Shown here: piece after piece, positions 35,485-46,325 of the stretch
Layout of the letters: each line of letters opens with the position of its first letter
How positions within the stretch are numbered: the stretch's first letter is position 1
Source of the DNA: Alloalcanivorax venustensis ISO4
GTDB lineage: Bacteria; Pseudomonadota; Gammaproteobacteria; Pseudomonadales; Alcanivoracaceae
Length of the DNA: 64,000 nt
Direction of reading: 5' to 3'
Assembly (NCBI RefSeq): GCF_015356855.1
Contig: NZ_ARXR01000011.1
Coordinates: 1-64,000 of the forward strand
Position numbers and translations under genes: made by a program
Notes under the pieces: generated by a model
What the model was told of the DNA's origin: nothing
The model's database searches: none
Seen by the model: only the letters and a program-made list of their open reading frames with translations

Positions 35485-36261
35485 TTACGCCGCCTCCCGG
35501 AGGACATTAAGGTCGCCGTTGTCGTCACGGTCGCCGCGCACCGTGCGCCAGACGTTCACCGCCATCAGCAGGGTGCCGGCGAGGAAGATGACGCCGCCCA
35601 GCAACCGCACGATGTAGAACGGCTGGCGTTCGGAGAGCTCCTGAATGAAGTTGTAGGTGAGCGTGCCGTCGTCGTTGACCGCCCGCCACATCAGCCCCTG
35701 CATGATCCCGGATACCCACATGGCGGCGATGTAGAGCACCGTGCCGATGGTGGAGAGCCAGAAGTGCACGTTGATCCAGCCCACCGAGAACATCCGGCGG
35801 CGGTCGAACAGCCGCGGCGTCATCACATAGACGGCGCCGAAGGTGATCATCGCCACCCAGCCGAGCGCGCCGGAGTGCACATGGCCGATGGTCCAGTCGG
35901 TGTTGTGGCTGAGCGCGTTGACGGTCTTGATCGACATCATCGGGCCTTCGAAGGTGCTCATGCCGTAGAACGACAGGGCGACGATCAGGAAGCGGATGAT
36001 CGGGTCGGTGCGCAGCTTGTGCCAGGCGCCGGAGAGGGTCATGACACCGTTGATCATGCCGCCCCAGCTGGGCGCCAGCAGCACGATGGAGAACACCATG
36101 CCCACGGATTGCGCCCAGTCGGGCAGGCTGGAGTAGTGCAGATGGTGGGGGCCGGCCCACATGTACACGGCGATCAGCGCCCAGAAATGCACGATCGACA
36201 GCCGGTAGGAGTAGATCGGGCGCTGCGCCTGCACCGGCACGTAGTAGTAGAGGGTCGGCAA
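35485..36261 (-). pseudogene. ccoN: ccoN, C-terminal remnant truncated by a transposon
   Basis: About 255 residues match the C-terminal half of the catalytic subunit of cbb3 oxidase (normally about 475). It keeps Tyr33 and the CuB pair His39-His40 in [11 protein letters not shown] and the heme ligands in WTIGHVHSG. It lacks roughly the first 220 residues, with the low-spin heme His and the first CuB His. Homology begins at [11 protein letters not shown], exactly where the transposon end lies. The open frame could be read from a TTG, but the product cannot bind its cofactors. The missing half is nowhere in this window. Confidence 0.95.
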
Positions 36262-36290
36262 CGATTCTGACGAAATCCTCCAGAAAGTGC
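36252..36290 (+). repeat. Left terminal inverted repeat of the transposon
   Basis: 39 bases beginning GGGTCGGCAACG. It matches the complement of 49032-49070 at 34 of 39 positions, with 27 identical in a row (36256-36282). The outer end falls exactly where ccoN homology stops. Confidence 0.88.
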
Positions 36291-36305
36291 ACTAACCTAT
36301 TGGAT

Positions 36306-39278
36306 TTAAATTATTTTTGTATTGTAGCTCATGGGTGAAACCTGCCGATCAAAATCAAGCGTATAATCGCCGAATCGATTGATATGGTCCGTGCGGTATG
36401 GGGCCAACCCTTTGAGAATATCGTGATCTATATGATGACCTTGATCCTTGAGAGCTTTAAGAGTCAACGTCATCGACTCCACATTGTGAAGAATGACCAG
36501 GTTGGCCACCAAATGGTTATATTTGATCACCTTCCGTTGCTCGTGGCGGATATTCTCGGCGATCACCCCCTCGCCGCCGAAGAATAGCCATTTCACGAAC
36601 TGGTTGAATTCTTCCGTTTTGTTCGTTTCCGCATGAATGGTTCGCCGCAACTCCACGTTGCCAATGTAATCCAAAAGAAAGGTCGTCCGAACAACCCTCC
36701 CCAGTTCCCGGAAAGCAAAGTAGAGTTTGTTCTTGAGGCTTGCGGTACCCAAGCGCCGCAGTATCGTGGAGGGTGCGATCTTGCCAGCCTTGATCGATAG
36801 CGCCACCCGGAGCATGTCGGGTACATGTGTTTCAATCAGTTTCCAGTTGACGGTTTCGCTGAATAAGGCATTGATGTGCTCATACCGCTGGCGTTTATCG
36901 GGCTTGTAGAACACCAGTTGCTTCAGATTCCGGATTCGGGGCATGAGGTTGATACCCAGCAGATAAGCCAACCCGAAGACGGGCGCACTTTGCGCCTGGG
37001 TATCGCCATGCAAGGTGTCGGGCTGGATATCGGAATCGTTTTTGATCAGCCCATCAAGGATGTAAATGGCCTCATAAACGCCGCAAGGAATGAAGTGGCT
37101 GAACAGCGCGATGTATTTATCCGAGACGTGGTAGTAGCCCACCCCGCCATAGCCACCGTACCGTATGTGGTATTCCGATAGCAGGTTCTGTTCGTACAGG
37201 TTCCATTTTGTGCCATCGGCGGCGGCCCGCTGGCCCGTTCCCCAGTGTCGCGGCAGCCGGTAGCGGTTGTAGGCATTGATAACCTGTACAATCGCCTGCT
37301 CCAGGCGCTCTTCGGTGACGTGCCGCAGGTTGAGCCAGGACACCTGCCGGCGATTAAGCGTCGTGATGGATCGCGCGGTCTGAGTTGGCCCGAGATTGCA
37401 GCCATAGCAAAATAAGGTCGAAACAAAGCGGGTACGGGGGTCGTCCAGCTTGCCCTCAAATCCGGAAAGTGGCCCAAAGCGTTTGTGGAGGCCCAGCCAG
37501 TTTTCGGCTTCCACCAGGATGTCGAGAATATTCTTTTCGGGCAAATTCTGGGATAACTGTTTATCAATCTCAGCTAACCCATCCGGAGGCGCTGGGCGAC
37601 GGTGCTTCCGGATCACCAGCTCTTCACCATGGAAGACGGCGTATTCATTCTCCGGGAAGCCACGGTCAATGCGGTCGGCCGTTTCGCTCAACCGGGAGTG
37701 GGCTTGTGCCACAAAAGCGGCGGGGTCGGATTCGATATCAATCATCGCGCTGTAGTCCGCTATCTGGGCATCATAGACACTCCAATCCACCAGCTGATCG
37801 CGGTAGTCACTGTATTGGTCGCTGTTCGCGACCGCGAGATCGCCGGAAATCAGTTCACGCTTCACCTGTGTCAGTACGCCCAGCTCGAAATACTTCCGGT
37901 AGACCATGCCGGGCGGTAGCTGGCTTGGCCCCGCCCCCAATACCAAACGGCGCCAACGCTCCGGTAGCCAGGACACGTCGACGGGTTGAGTGCTGAGCAC
38001 AAGGCATTCCTTACGGCTGTGCCGGTGCTTTTTCAGAGTCGCAATCGCCTCAATCAAGGATTGATCGTGGCTGGTTGCCGCCAGATCCAGTAGTTCAAGG
38101 CAATTGAATAACAGGGGGCGTAACGGGCGGTAGGGTTGCAGCATGAACGGGATGAAGTTATTGCCAGCATAGGCCATGTGTTCCTCACACTCGGCCAGTA
38201 ATTCATCAGGATCACTCTGGATGGCAGCCGCCACTCGGGCACCTCGCTCAGAATCCGTTGGCGCTTCCTGGACGGCGGTCAGTACGTCACGCAGTTGAGC
38301 CACCAGCTTGTCCATGCGCTTCATATGATCCAGGTGATATTGGTTCAGGTTGGCTTCTGCCTTGGTCTTGATGTTGCGCATCTTGCGGACAAAGATGTCG
38401 ACCGCATCGTCCATCGCGCGACGCAATTGGGCATGGACCAGCAGAACCATCAAGGCATAGCGTTTGGTGCTTTGCATGGCCTTGATGTTGGCCGCGCCCA
38501 GCGCTCGTGCTTCCAGTATGAAGTGGTGATACTTGCCGGCAGGAATGTGATCAACAGCGGGCAATCGTTGACACCAGCCCTGAAGCCATTCCAGATGCTG
38601 AAGATACTTCTTCACTTCTGTATTGGTCGGTTTTTTGGGTTCTTGTTTCAACATATGCCAACTGGTGTGAGGGGAATCGTCCGGCACGTGCAGCAACTGG
38701 TCAAATTCGTTTTTTTGATGCGCTGTCAAACCCGCATTGAGCGTCCGGAAGTAACTGGTATTAACAGTGCTGCGAGCCTGACGCGCGGACCTTTGCAGCG
38801 TTGAAAAACCCGGTAGCTCAAAACGTTGGCGCACCAGCTCTTCGATCACCACATTGATGATGTCCGCCAGGTCCTGCTTGGTGGTGGCCGCTTCACGCGC
38901 CAGTTCCCGTACAATTGCCTTGCCTTCAACGGTGAACGCCTTGATGTTCACCTGTTGACGAACCGTGTCCAACATCCGCTGACGGGCGCCGCCATTGCGG
39001 TCGTAGACCCTGAGCTGGCTCGCTGCGAGATGTGAAAGGTCGTCGCACGCCAGAATGTGCGTTGTAATGGATTGGGGAACGGCTATGAGGTGGACAAAGT
39101 AGCCCAGGCGCTGCACTGTTTTCAGGAGAATGAGCAGGGCGCCACGAGCAGCCGGAGTTCGACCGTGCTTTCGGGCAAAGGATCGTTCCTGGGCAGAGGG
39201 TGTATAAATTTCTGCCAGTTCTTGATCCGAGACCTCCGCCTTCAATCGCGGATAGGCGGTTTCATGGAGACTACTCAT
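36306..39278 (-). CDS. tnpA: Tn3-family transposase TnpA
   Basis: A 990-residue replicative transposase, full length for the Tn4651 branch. The N-terminal DUF4158 domain (LIAVPQSITTHI region) binds the terminal repeats. The C-terminal DDE_Tnp_Tn3 core has likely catalytic Asp688 (AAADGTKW), Asp759 (HGDTQAQS) and Glu889/890 (TEEFNQFVKWLFFGG). It is read toward the left repeat, 16 bases inside it, so transcription can run into the ccoN remnant. The 266 bases between its start and merR hold its promoter region and nothing else I recognise. Confidence 0.95.
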   Translation of the reverse strand: MSSLHETAYPRLKAEVSDQELAEIYTPSAQERSFARKHGRTPAARGALLILLKTVQRLGYFVHLIAVPQSITTHILACDDLSHLAASQLRVYDRNGGARQRMLDTVRQQVNIKAFTVEGKAIVRELAREAATTKQDLADIINVVIEELVRQRFELPGFSTLQRSARQARSTVNTSYFRTLNAGLTAHQKNEFDQLLHVPDDSPHTSWHMLKQEPKKPTNTEVKKYLQHLEWLQGWCQRLPAVDHIPAGKYHHFILEARALGAANIKAMQSTKRYALMVLLVHAQLRRAMDDAVDIFVRKMRNIKTKAEANLNQYHLDHMKRMDKLVAQLRDVLTAVQEAPTDSERGARVAAAIQSDPDELLAECEEHMAYAGNNFIPFMLQPYRPLRPLLFNCLELLDLAATSHDQSLIEAIATLKKHRHSRKECLVLSTQPVDVSWLPERWRRLVLGAGPSQLPPGMVYRKYFELGVLTQVKRELISGDLAVANSDQYSDYRDQLVDWSVYDAQIADYSAMIDIESDPAAFVAQAHSRLSETADRIDRGFPENEYAVFHGEELVIRKHRRPAPPDGLAEIDKQLSQNLPEKNILDILVEAENWLGLHKRFGPLSGFEGKLDDPRTRFVSTLFCYGCNLGPTQTARSITTLNRRQVSWLNLRHVTEERLEQAIVQVINAYNRYRLPRHWGTGQRAAADGTKWNLYEQNLLSEYHIRYGGYGGVGYYHVSDKYIALFSHFIPCGVYEAIYILDGLIKNDSDIQPDTLHGDTQAQSAPVFGLAYLLGINLMPRIRNLKQLVFYKPDKRQRYEHINALFSETVNWKLIETHVPDMLRVALSIKAGKIAPSTILRRLGTASLKNKLYFAFRELGRVVRTTFLLDYIGNVELRRTIHAETNKTEEFNQFVKWLFFGGEGVIAENIRHEQRKVIKYNHLVANLVILHNVESMTLTLKALKDQGHHIDHDILKGLAPYRTDHINRFGDYTLDFDRQVSPMSYNTKII

Positions 39279-39544
39279 ACGCAGTCCTTTGCTATGGGGT
39301 TCCAGTGAGAGGCGTTAACTCACAGTACGTTCGCTCTTGAAGGAGGCATTGCTTATAGTAGGCAGCAATTCGTCAAGACCAAAGGAACCGCCCCTTATTT
39401 CGTGAACGCCACGGTCCCGATCGTCGCTCGCTACGTGCTAATAGCGCCTCTGTTTGGGGCTGTTACCCAAAAACTTCCCCGCCGTACTCTGCTGGTCACA
39501 CTGGACATTCTGAGGGCCTGCGTGGTTGCTATTCCGCCCTTTTG

Positions 39545-40009
39545 TCACTGAGGTTTGGCAGGGGTCCCACTCTGGCTAGGGTAGGTACTAACTTTTCGCC
39601 CAACTCCTTCATGTAATGACGCAATTAAGGGGCACGAGATATTGCCCTCGTAGGCGCAGCACCGATCAACCATGTCGCTCAGCAAAGCCTCAATTTGCTG
39701 TAGCTTTTCGAGCTTCCCACGTACGTCGTGCAACTTACGCTCCGCGAGAGTGCTGGCTTCCAGGCAGTGAGTACCATCATCCAATTGAAGCAAGTCGTGT
39801 ATCTCATCGAGACTAAAGCCTAACTGCTGCGAGGTTTTCACAAAGCTCAACCTGCCAATATCGCTGGCACCGTAGCGCCGAATACCCCCGAGAGGACGCT
39901 GGGGCTCAGGTATTAACCCACGTCGCTGGTAGTAGCGGATGGTCTCAACTGAGACGTTCGTCGCCTTAGCCAACCCCCCGATGGTCAATGAGTTCATTTC
40001 ATCCGACAT
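39545..40009 (-). CDS. merR: Mercury-responsive regulator MerR
   Basis: A 154-residue MerR. The N-terminal helix-turn-helix (LTIGGLAKATNVSVETIRYYQRRGLI, by parts) is followed by the dimer helix. Hg(II)-binding cysteines are the one in DGTHCLEAS and those in RCCAYEGNISCPLI, matching C82, C117 and C126 of Tn501 MerR. It is divergent from merT across the operator. Confidence 0.95.
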   Translation of the reverse strand: MSDEMNSLTIGGLAKATNVSVETIRYYQRRGLIPEPQRPLGGIRRYGASDIGRLSFVKTSQQLGFSLDEIHDLLQLDDGTHCLEASTLAERKLHDVRGKLEKLQQIEALLSDMVDRCCAYEGNISCPLIASLHEGVGRKVSTYPSQSGTPAKPQ

Positions 40010-40014
40010 TCACC

Positions 40015-40045
40015 TTGACTCCGTAGTTGACTACGGCTTTAAGCT
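40015..40045 (+). promoter_or_regulatory. mer operator/promoter
   Basis: -35 TTGACT (40015-40020), a 19-base spacer holding the dyad CCGTAG-TTGA-CTACGG (40021-40036), and -10 TAAGCT (40040-40045). The overlong 19-base spacer with an internal dyad is the hallmark of MerR-controlled promoters. Confidence 0.9.
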
Positions 40046-40082
40046 TAACTTATCGATCAAGGCCATAAAAGGTGCAATCGCA

Positions 40083-40445
40083 ATGTCAGAGTTGAATTCA
40101 GAGTCAAAATCCGGTCGCGGGTCGTTAATCGCAGGCGGGGTTGCAGCGCTGCTCGCGTCGGCCTGCTGTCTGGGCCCCCTGGTCCTGATCGCCCTGGGTG
40201 TTTCCGGTGCCTGGATCGGCAACCTGGCCGCCCTGGAACCCTACCGTCCGTGGTTCATTGGTGCTGCGCTGGTGGCCATGGTTTTTGCCTGGCGTCGTAT
40301 ATACCGGCCCGCGCAGGACTGCGAACCGGGCGAGGTCTGCGCGGTACCGCAAGTGCGCACTGCTTATAAAGTCGTGTTCTGGATCGTTGCGCTGCTGATA
40401 CTGACCGCGCTGGCGTTCCCTTTCGTCTTGCCGCTGTTTTACTGA
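40083..40445 (+). CDS. merT: Mercuric transport protein MerT
   Basis: A 120-residue inner-membrane protein with three helices. The SACCLGP cysteine pair in helix 1 and the cytoplasmic-side Cys pair (QDCEPGEVC) pass Hg(II) inward. The start at 40083 aligns with known MerT; the frame upstream runs through the operator and is not coding. Confidence 0.93.
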   Translation: MSELNSESKSGRGSLIAGGVAALLASACCLGPLVLIALGVSGAWIGNLAALEPYRPWFIGAALVAMVFAWRRIYRPAQDCEPGEVCAVPQVRTAYKVVFWIVALLILTALAFPFVLPLFY

Positions 40446-40482
40446 AACCTGATCCACCATGTTGACTGAGAGGCACTACACC

Positions 40483-40758
40483 ATGAAAAAGTCCCTGATC
40501 ACTGCCGTACTGTTCACGCTGTTCAGCCTGCCTGCCTTGGCGGCGCAACAAACGGTGACCTTGTCCGTTCCAGGCATGACCTGTTCGGCCTGCCCGATTA
40601 CGGTTAAAGCCGCCTTAAAGCGGGTCGACGGCGTGAGCGCCGTGGATGTCCGATATGAGGAACGTGATGCGACGGTTACCTTTGACGATGAGAAAACCTC
40701 CGTTGAGGCGCTGACTCAGGCCACCACCAACGCGGGTTATCCGTCCACCCTGAAATAA
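40483..40758 (+). CDS. merP: Periplasmic mercury-binding protein MerP
   Basis: A 91-residue periplasmic protein: signal peptide ending SLPALAA, then one heavy-metal domain with the Hg-binding motif GMTCSACPITVK. It hands Hg(II) to MerT. Confidence 0.95.
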   Translation: MKKSLITAVLFTLFSLPALAAQQTVTLSVPGMTCSACPITVKAALKRVDGVSAVDVRYEERDATVTFDDEKTSVEALTQATTNAGYPSTLK

Positions 40759-40781
40759 ACCGGGACGACGCAGGAGTAACC

Positions 40782-42430
<1,649 letters not shown>

Positions 42431-42450
42431 GGCAAGGCCCCGTGAATGAT

Positions 42451-43065
42451 ATGCGTGAAATCGTGAATCGGCTGGGCCTGACCGGAGAAGCGGAGGCCAC
42501 GCTTCATGTGGCGCTATTGCGTGAGCTGGTTCAGGGTCGTCCGGTCACTCTTGAGCGGCTTGCAGCGTCGCTCAACTGGACGACGGACCAGGTGGTGCAG
42601 ATGCTGGAACAGCTGCCTTGCGGAACCGTCGAGTATGACGGTCAGGGACGGCTGGTCGGCTTCGGCATTACCCTGCGTGAAACGCCGCATGCGTTTGTGG
42701 TAAACGATCAGCCGCTCTACACCTGGTGTGCACTCGACGCTTTGATGTTTCCGGCTGTCATTGGCGAACCCGCACAGGTCCGGTCGCACTGTCCCCGCAC
42801 CCACAAGCCGGTCACCTTGACGGTCACGCCACGGGAGGTGCTTTCGCTTCAGCCAGAGGACACGGTCCTCTCGCTGGTGTCCGTGGCCACGGAGGGCGAC
42901 ATTCGCAGTGCCTTCTGTTGCGATGTCCACTTTTTTGCTTCTCGATCTGCCGGGGAGGCGTGGTCCCGGGACAAACCGCACGCGAGCATTGTGACTGTTC
43001 AGGAAGGTTTCGAACTGGGCCAGGCCATTGCCCGGCAATTGCTCGACAAAGCGGGGAGTGACTGA
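42451..43065 (+). CDS. merB: Organomercurial lyase MerB
   Basis: A 204-residue enzyme that cleaves carbon-mercury bonds before MerA reduction. The catalytic trio is in YTWCALDALMFP (Cys93, Asp96) and IRSAFCCDVHF (Cys156). A GTG nine bases upstream would add three residues and give the classical numbering C96/D99/C159, so either start is possible. It makes this a broad-spectrum mer operon. Confidence 0.94.
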   Translation: MREIVNRLGLTGEAEATLHVALLRELVQGRPVTLERLAASLNWTTDQVVQMLEQLPCGTVEYDGQGRLVGFGITLRETPHAFVVNDQPLYTWCALDALMFPAVIGEPAQVRSHCPRTHKPVTLTVTPREVLSLQPEDTVLSLVSVATEGDIRSAFCCDVHFFASRSAGEAWSRDKPHASIVTVQEGFELGQAIARQLLDKAGSD

Positions 43066-43066
43066 C

Positions 43067-43480
43067 ATGACAGTGAATACCCTAATAGCAGAACCTGACG
43101 TTGAACGCGGACCGGAAACACAAAGCCAGGGCTATGTCATTTCCGAGGCGGCCCGTCGCTGTGGTCTGTCGGTGCCTCAGATTCGCACGTACCTGGATAT
43201 GCGACTGGTGCGGGCCTGCGGAAAAACCTCGGGAGGCTTTCGCTTGTTCGATGACCGGTGTCTGGAACGGCTGAAGGTCATCGGGGCTTGTCGTGAGGCA
43301 GGCCTGGGGCTTCCGGAAATCACCGAGTTCGTTCATGCGCTCGACAACGGGGATGAGCAGCAGTGCCGCACAGCCAAGCGGCAAATACAGGATACGATTG
43401 CCGTTAAGAGGGCGGCGCTGAATCGCTGTACCCAAGTGCTGACAAAGGCAGAGAACAGAAGAAGCAGTCTCGCCAGTTAA
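43067..43480 (+). CDS. merD: Mercury operon co-regulator MerD
   Basis: A 137-residue MerR-like protein with helix-turn-helix YVISEAARRCGLSVPQIRTYL (by parts) and TSGGFRLFDDRCLERL, matching MerD, which displaces activated MerR to switch the operon off. It lacks the MerR mercury-binding C-terminal motif. Its start overlaps the merB stop region by ATGACATG spacing. Confidence 0.82.
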   Translation: MTVNTLIAEPDVERGPETQSQGYVISEAARRCGLSVPQIRTYLDMRLVRACGKTSGGFRLFDDRCLERLKVIGACREAGLGLPEITEFVHALDNGDEQQCRTAKRQIQDTIAVKRAALNRCTQVLTKAENRRSSLAS

Positions 43481-43543
43481 CGCATTGTTTTTAATTGGTG
43501 CGTAGCTCAGCACATTTGATGAACTGAAGACACAGCGCATAAG

Positions 43544-43720
43544 TTAAACGTCACGCACTGTATCTGTTCGTGTCAGTCTTCGATTACCTCTTGACTCTTT
43601 TTGCCCAACACCTTCATGCAATGACTGAATTAGAGGACAAGAGATGCGGATGGTTTCGACTGGGACGTTAGCCGCCTTGGCCAGGCTCCCGATGGTAAAT
43701 GAATTCGCTTCCTCCGACAT
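43544..43720 (-). pseudogene. Relict merR with internal deletion
   Basis: A 58-codon open frame. Residues 1-25 match the MerR N-terminus (SFTIGSLAKAANVPVETIR) and are joined in frame to a MerR C-terminal piece (ISCPLIQSLHEGVGQK), then an unrelated tail. About 90 central residues, including the dimer helix and two of three Hg cysteines, are deleted. It is divergent from a relict operator. Confidence 0.85.
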
Positions 43721-43725
43721 TTGCC

Positions 43726-43756
43726 TTGACTCCGTAGTTGACTACGGCTTTGAGGT
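43726..43756 (+). promoter_or_regulatory. Second, relict mer operator
   Basis: TTGACT (43726-43731) plus the same dyad CCGTAG-TTGA-CTACGG (43732-43747) as the functional operator, but the -10 position reads TGAGGT instead of TAAGCT. MerR could still bind; promoter activity is probably weak. It lies upstream of merC. Confidence 0.75.
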
Positions 43757-43779
43757 TGGCTTATCGAACAAGTTCATAA

Positions 43780-43952
<173 letters not shown>

Positions 43953-44032
43953 CTGAATGCTACAGCCGTTTTTCCGGTTTTCGAAACGAGCACCATTTAT
44001 AAAGTCAGAATTGAAAGCAGAGGAGTAGAAAC

Positions 44033-44446
44033 ATGGATTTGATCTCGCGAATTGCCGATAAAGCAGGTTCCATCGGGAGCGTTGTGTCCGGAATGGGTTG
44101 CGCCGTCTGTTTTCCCGCATTGGCTGGCATCGGAGCGACGTTGGGCCTCGGTTTCCTGGCGTCATGGGAGCGGGTTTTCATAACGACTCTGATCCCGATT
44201 TTTGCGTTCATCGCTCTGGTTGCCAATGTCATGACGTGGCGCATCCACCGGCAGCGTGGCCGCGGGATTCTGGGGGTGCTGGGGCCGCTTCTGGTGTTTG
44301 CCGGTGTCCTCCCTTTCCAGCTTAAGTTAGGCCAATACGCGTCCTATGCGCAATTTGTTTTTTACTCCGGCCTTGTGTTGATGGTTGTCTCTTCTGTCTG
44401 GAACATGATGCGCCCGGTAAAGCGTCAATGCGATGTACCTTACTAA
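44033..44446 (+). CDS. merC: Mercury transporter MerC
   Basis: A 137-residue inner-membrane protein with four helices. MGCAVCFPALAGIGATLGLGFL carries the Hg-binding Cys pair of MerC. It has its own AGAGGAG site. It is the only intact gene of the second mer block and may be expressed from the relict operator 280 bases upstream. Confidence 0.92.
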   Translation: MDLISRIADKAGSIGSVVSGMGCAVCFPALAGIGATLGLGFLASWERVFITTLIPIFAFIALVANVMTWRIHRQRGRGILGVLGPLLVFAGVLPFQLKLGQYASYAQFVFYSGLVLMVVSSVWNMMRPVKRQCDVPY

Positions 44447-44452
44447 GGAAGC

Positions 44453-44505
44453 GCTGTTCCGGTGTACTCTAGTGCTGACGAAGGCCGAACCTGGAGCCGG
44501 GGTAA
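44453..44505 (+). pseudogene. Relict merD 3' fragment
   Basis: The bases around CTAGTGCTGACGAAGGCCGAACC match the merD 3' end (CAAGTGCTGACAAAGGCAGAGAAC; cited by the shared GTGCTGACRAAGGC core). It shows the second operon once had merD after merC. Confidence 0.65.
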
Positions 44506-44603
44506 GTGATTCAGACCGGCCATAAGTCAACGCCGACACCGGGCGGTGAGAAAAGACACGGCTGTCTACACCTTACTTTCCCTATAGAGATATTGAGGTA
44601 ACC

Positions 44604-45908
44604 ATGAGCAGCAATACCCATCACTTACTCGAAGATGCCCAATCCCGAATGGCTGACATTTACGAGTGGCTGGAGGTGGCTGACGATAGTCGCCACCGCC
44701 TGGGGCAACCTAAACGCATCCATCAGGCCAGTTTATCGGTGCGCATGGATGATGGCTCGCTGCGTGTCTTTCCCGCCTGGCGCGTGCAGTACGACGATAC
44801 CCGTGGACCGACCAAGGGTGGCATTCGCTTCCACCCCGATGTCACCGAGGATGAGGTCGCGACACTGAGTTTCTGGATGACGTTGAAGTGTGCTGCGGTC
44901 GATCTGCCGTTTGGTGGTGCCAAAGGGGGTATCTGTGTCGATCCGAAGACCCTCTCCCGTATGGAGCTGGAGCGATTGTCCCGTAGCTATATCCGTGCTT
45001 TTCACGATGTAATCGGTCCCGAACGCGATATTCCGGCCCCCGACGTCAACACTAACGCCATTATCATGGGCTGGATGGTGGACGAATACGCCCAGATCGA
45101 ACGTCGGCACGTGCCCGGCGTCATTACTGGTAAGCCCCTGGGACTTGGGGGCTCCATCGGCCGTGAGCAAGCCACTGGTGCCGGTGCGTTGCAGGTGTTG
45201 GACATGTGGGTAAAACGGCAGCACCAGGAACCGGGAGATCTGAGAGTGGCTATCCAGGGGTTCGGTAACGCTGGCCAGCATTTTGCGCGCCTGGCGCACG
45301 ATGCCGGTTACAACATTGTCGCGCTGTCCGACTCCCAGGGTGCCATCTACAGTGAAGAGGGGTTGGATCCTGCGCCCATCCTGCGTCACAAAAACCGTAC
45401 CCGCGAACTCAAGGGCATGGTCTATTGCGACGATTCCGTGTGTGACGCCGCGCAGACGCAGCCTCTTAGTGGCGATGACTTGCTGGAGCTGGACGTCGAT
45501 GTTCTGGTGTTGGCCGCGCTGGAAAACCAGATAACGGACGCCAACGCGGACCGGGTCCGGGCCGGGGCGATCGTGGAGATCGCGAATGGCCCCGTCAGCA
45601 CCGGCGGTGACCGCGTTCTGCAGGATCGTAATATCCCAGTGATCCCTGACATCATCGCTAATGCCGGCGGCGTGATAGTCAGCCATCTGGAGTGGGTTCA
45701 GAACCGGATGGGCGATTACTGGTCAGGCGAAGCCGTGGAAAAGCAACTCAGGCGGCGTCTTGAGCGTGAAGCGAATGCCTGTTTCAACCTGGCGGAGGAG
45801 AAAGCCATACCCTTGCGCACAGCCGCCTATATCCAGGGTGTCGGGCGGATTGTGGATGCCATGGCGCAACAGGGCACCCAGGGCTATTTCAATGGTCATC
45901 ACGGGTAA
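44604..45908 (+). CDS. Glutamate dehydrogenase (Glu/Leu/Phe/Val family)
   Basis: A 434-residue dehydrogenase. The substrate half has PTKGGIRFHPDV and the catalytic Lys in LPFGGAKGGI; the nucleotide half has the Rossmann motif AIQGFGNAGQHFA followed by ALSDSQGAI, where the Asp favours NAD(H). Length fits hexameric glutamate dehydrogenases. It lies between the mer genes and the hemoglobin gene, inside the transposon. Why a transposon carries it is unknown. Confidence 0.9.
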   Translation: MSSNTHHLLEDAQSRMADIYEWLEVADDSRHRLGQPKRIHQASLSVRMDDGSLRVFPAWRVQYDDTRGPTKGGIRFHPDVTEDEVATLSFWMTLKCAAVDLPFGGAKGGICVDPKTLSRMELERLSRSYIRAFHDVIGPERDIPAPDVNTNAIIMGWMVDEYAQIERRHVPGVITGKPLGLGGSIGREQATGAGALQVLDMWVKRQHQEPGDLRVAIQGFGNAGQHFARLAHDAGYNIVALSDSQGAIYSEEGLDPAPILRHKNRTRELKGMVYCDDSVCDAAQTQPLSGDDLLELDVDVLVLAALENQITDANADRVRAGAIVEIANGPVSTGGDRVLQDRNIPVIPDIIANAGGVIVSHLEWVQNRMGDYWSGEAVEKQLRRRLEREANACFNLAEEKAIPLRTAAYIQGVGRIVDAMAQQGTQGYFNGHHG

Positions 45909-45959
45909 AGTGCACAACAACCGTGGCGATCATCTCTTGATTGCTGGAGTGCCCACCGC

Positions 45960-46325
45960 ATGCGTGAACTGAACTCGCCCGATGCCATAACCGAACTCGT
46001 CGATGCCTTCTATGGAAAAGTCTTGGCTGACGACGTACTGGCGCCGGTGTTCCAGGGCATCGATCTGCCCCGCCACAAACCAAAGATTTACGCCTACTGG
46101 CGGAAGATGTTGCTCGGCGAGCATGACGCGTACCGACGTAATATGATCGCCCGGCACCAGGCGCTCCATAGCCGGCACTCCTTGCAGCATCAGCACTTTC
46201 AAAGATGGTTGGCGCTGTTTCTCGACACCGTGGACGAGCGCTTCAGCGGAACCATCGCCGATCGGGCCAGACGCCTCGCGCCTATGATCACCACCAACCT
46301 GCAAAAAACCCTGCTGAGAACCTGA
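45960..46325 (+). CDS. Group III truncated hemoglobin
   Basis: A 121-residue globin of the group III truncated type: ITELVDAFYGKVLADDVLAPVF at the A/B helices and the proximal His in QHFQRWLALFLDTVD. It would bind O2, NO or related ligands; nitrosative or respiratory protection is a common proposal. It follows the glutamate dehydrogenase by 50 bases and is probably co-transcribed. Confidence 0.88.
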   Translation: MRELNSPDAITELVDAFYGKVLADDVLAPVFQGIDLPRHKPKIYAYWRKMLLGEHDAYRRNMIARHQALHSRHSLQHQHFQRWLALFLDTVDERFSGTIADRARRLAPMITTNLQKTLLRT

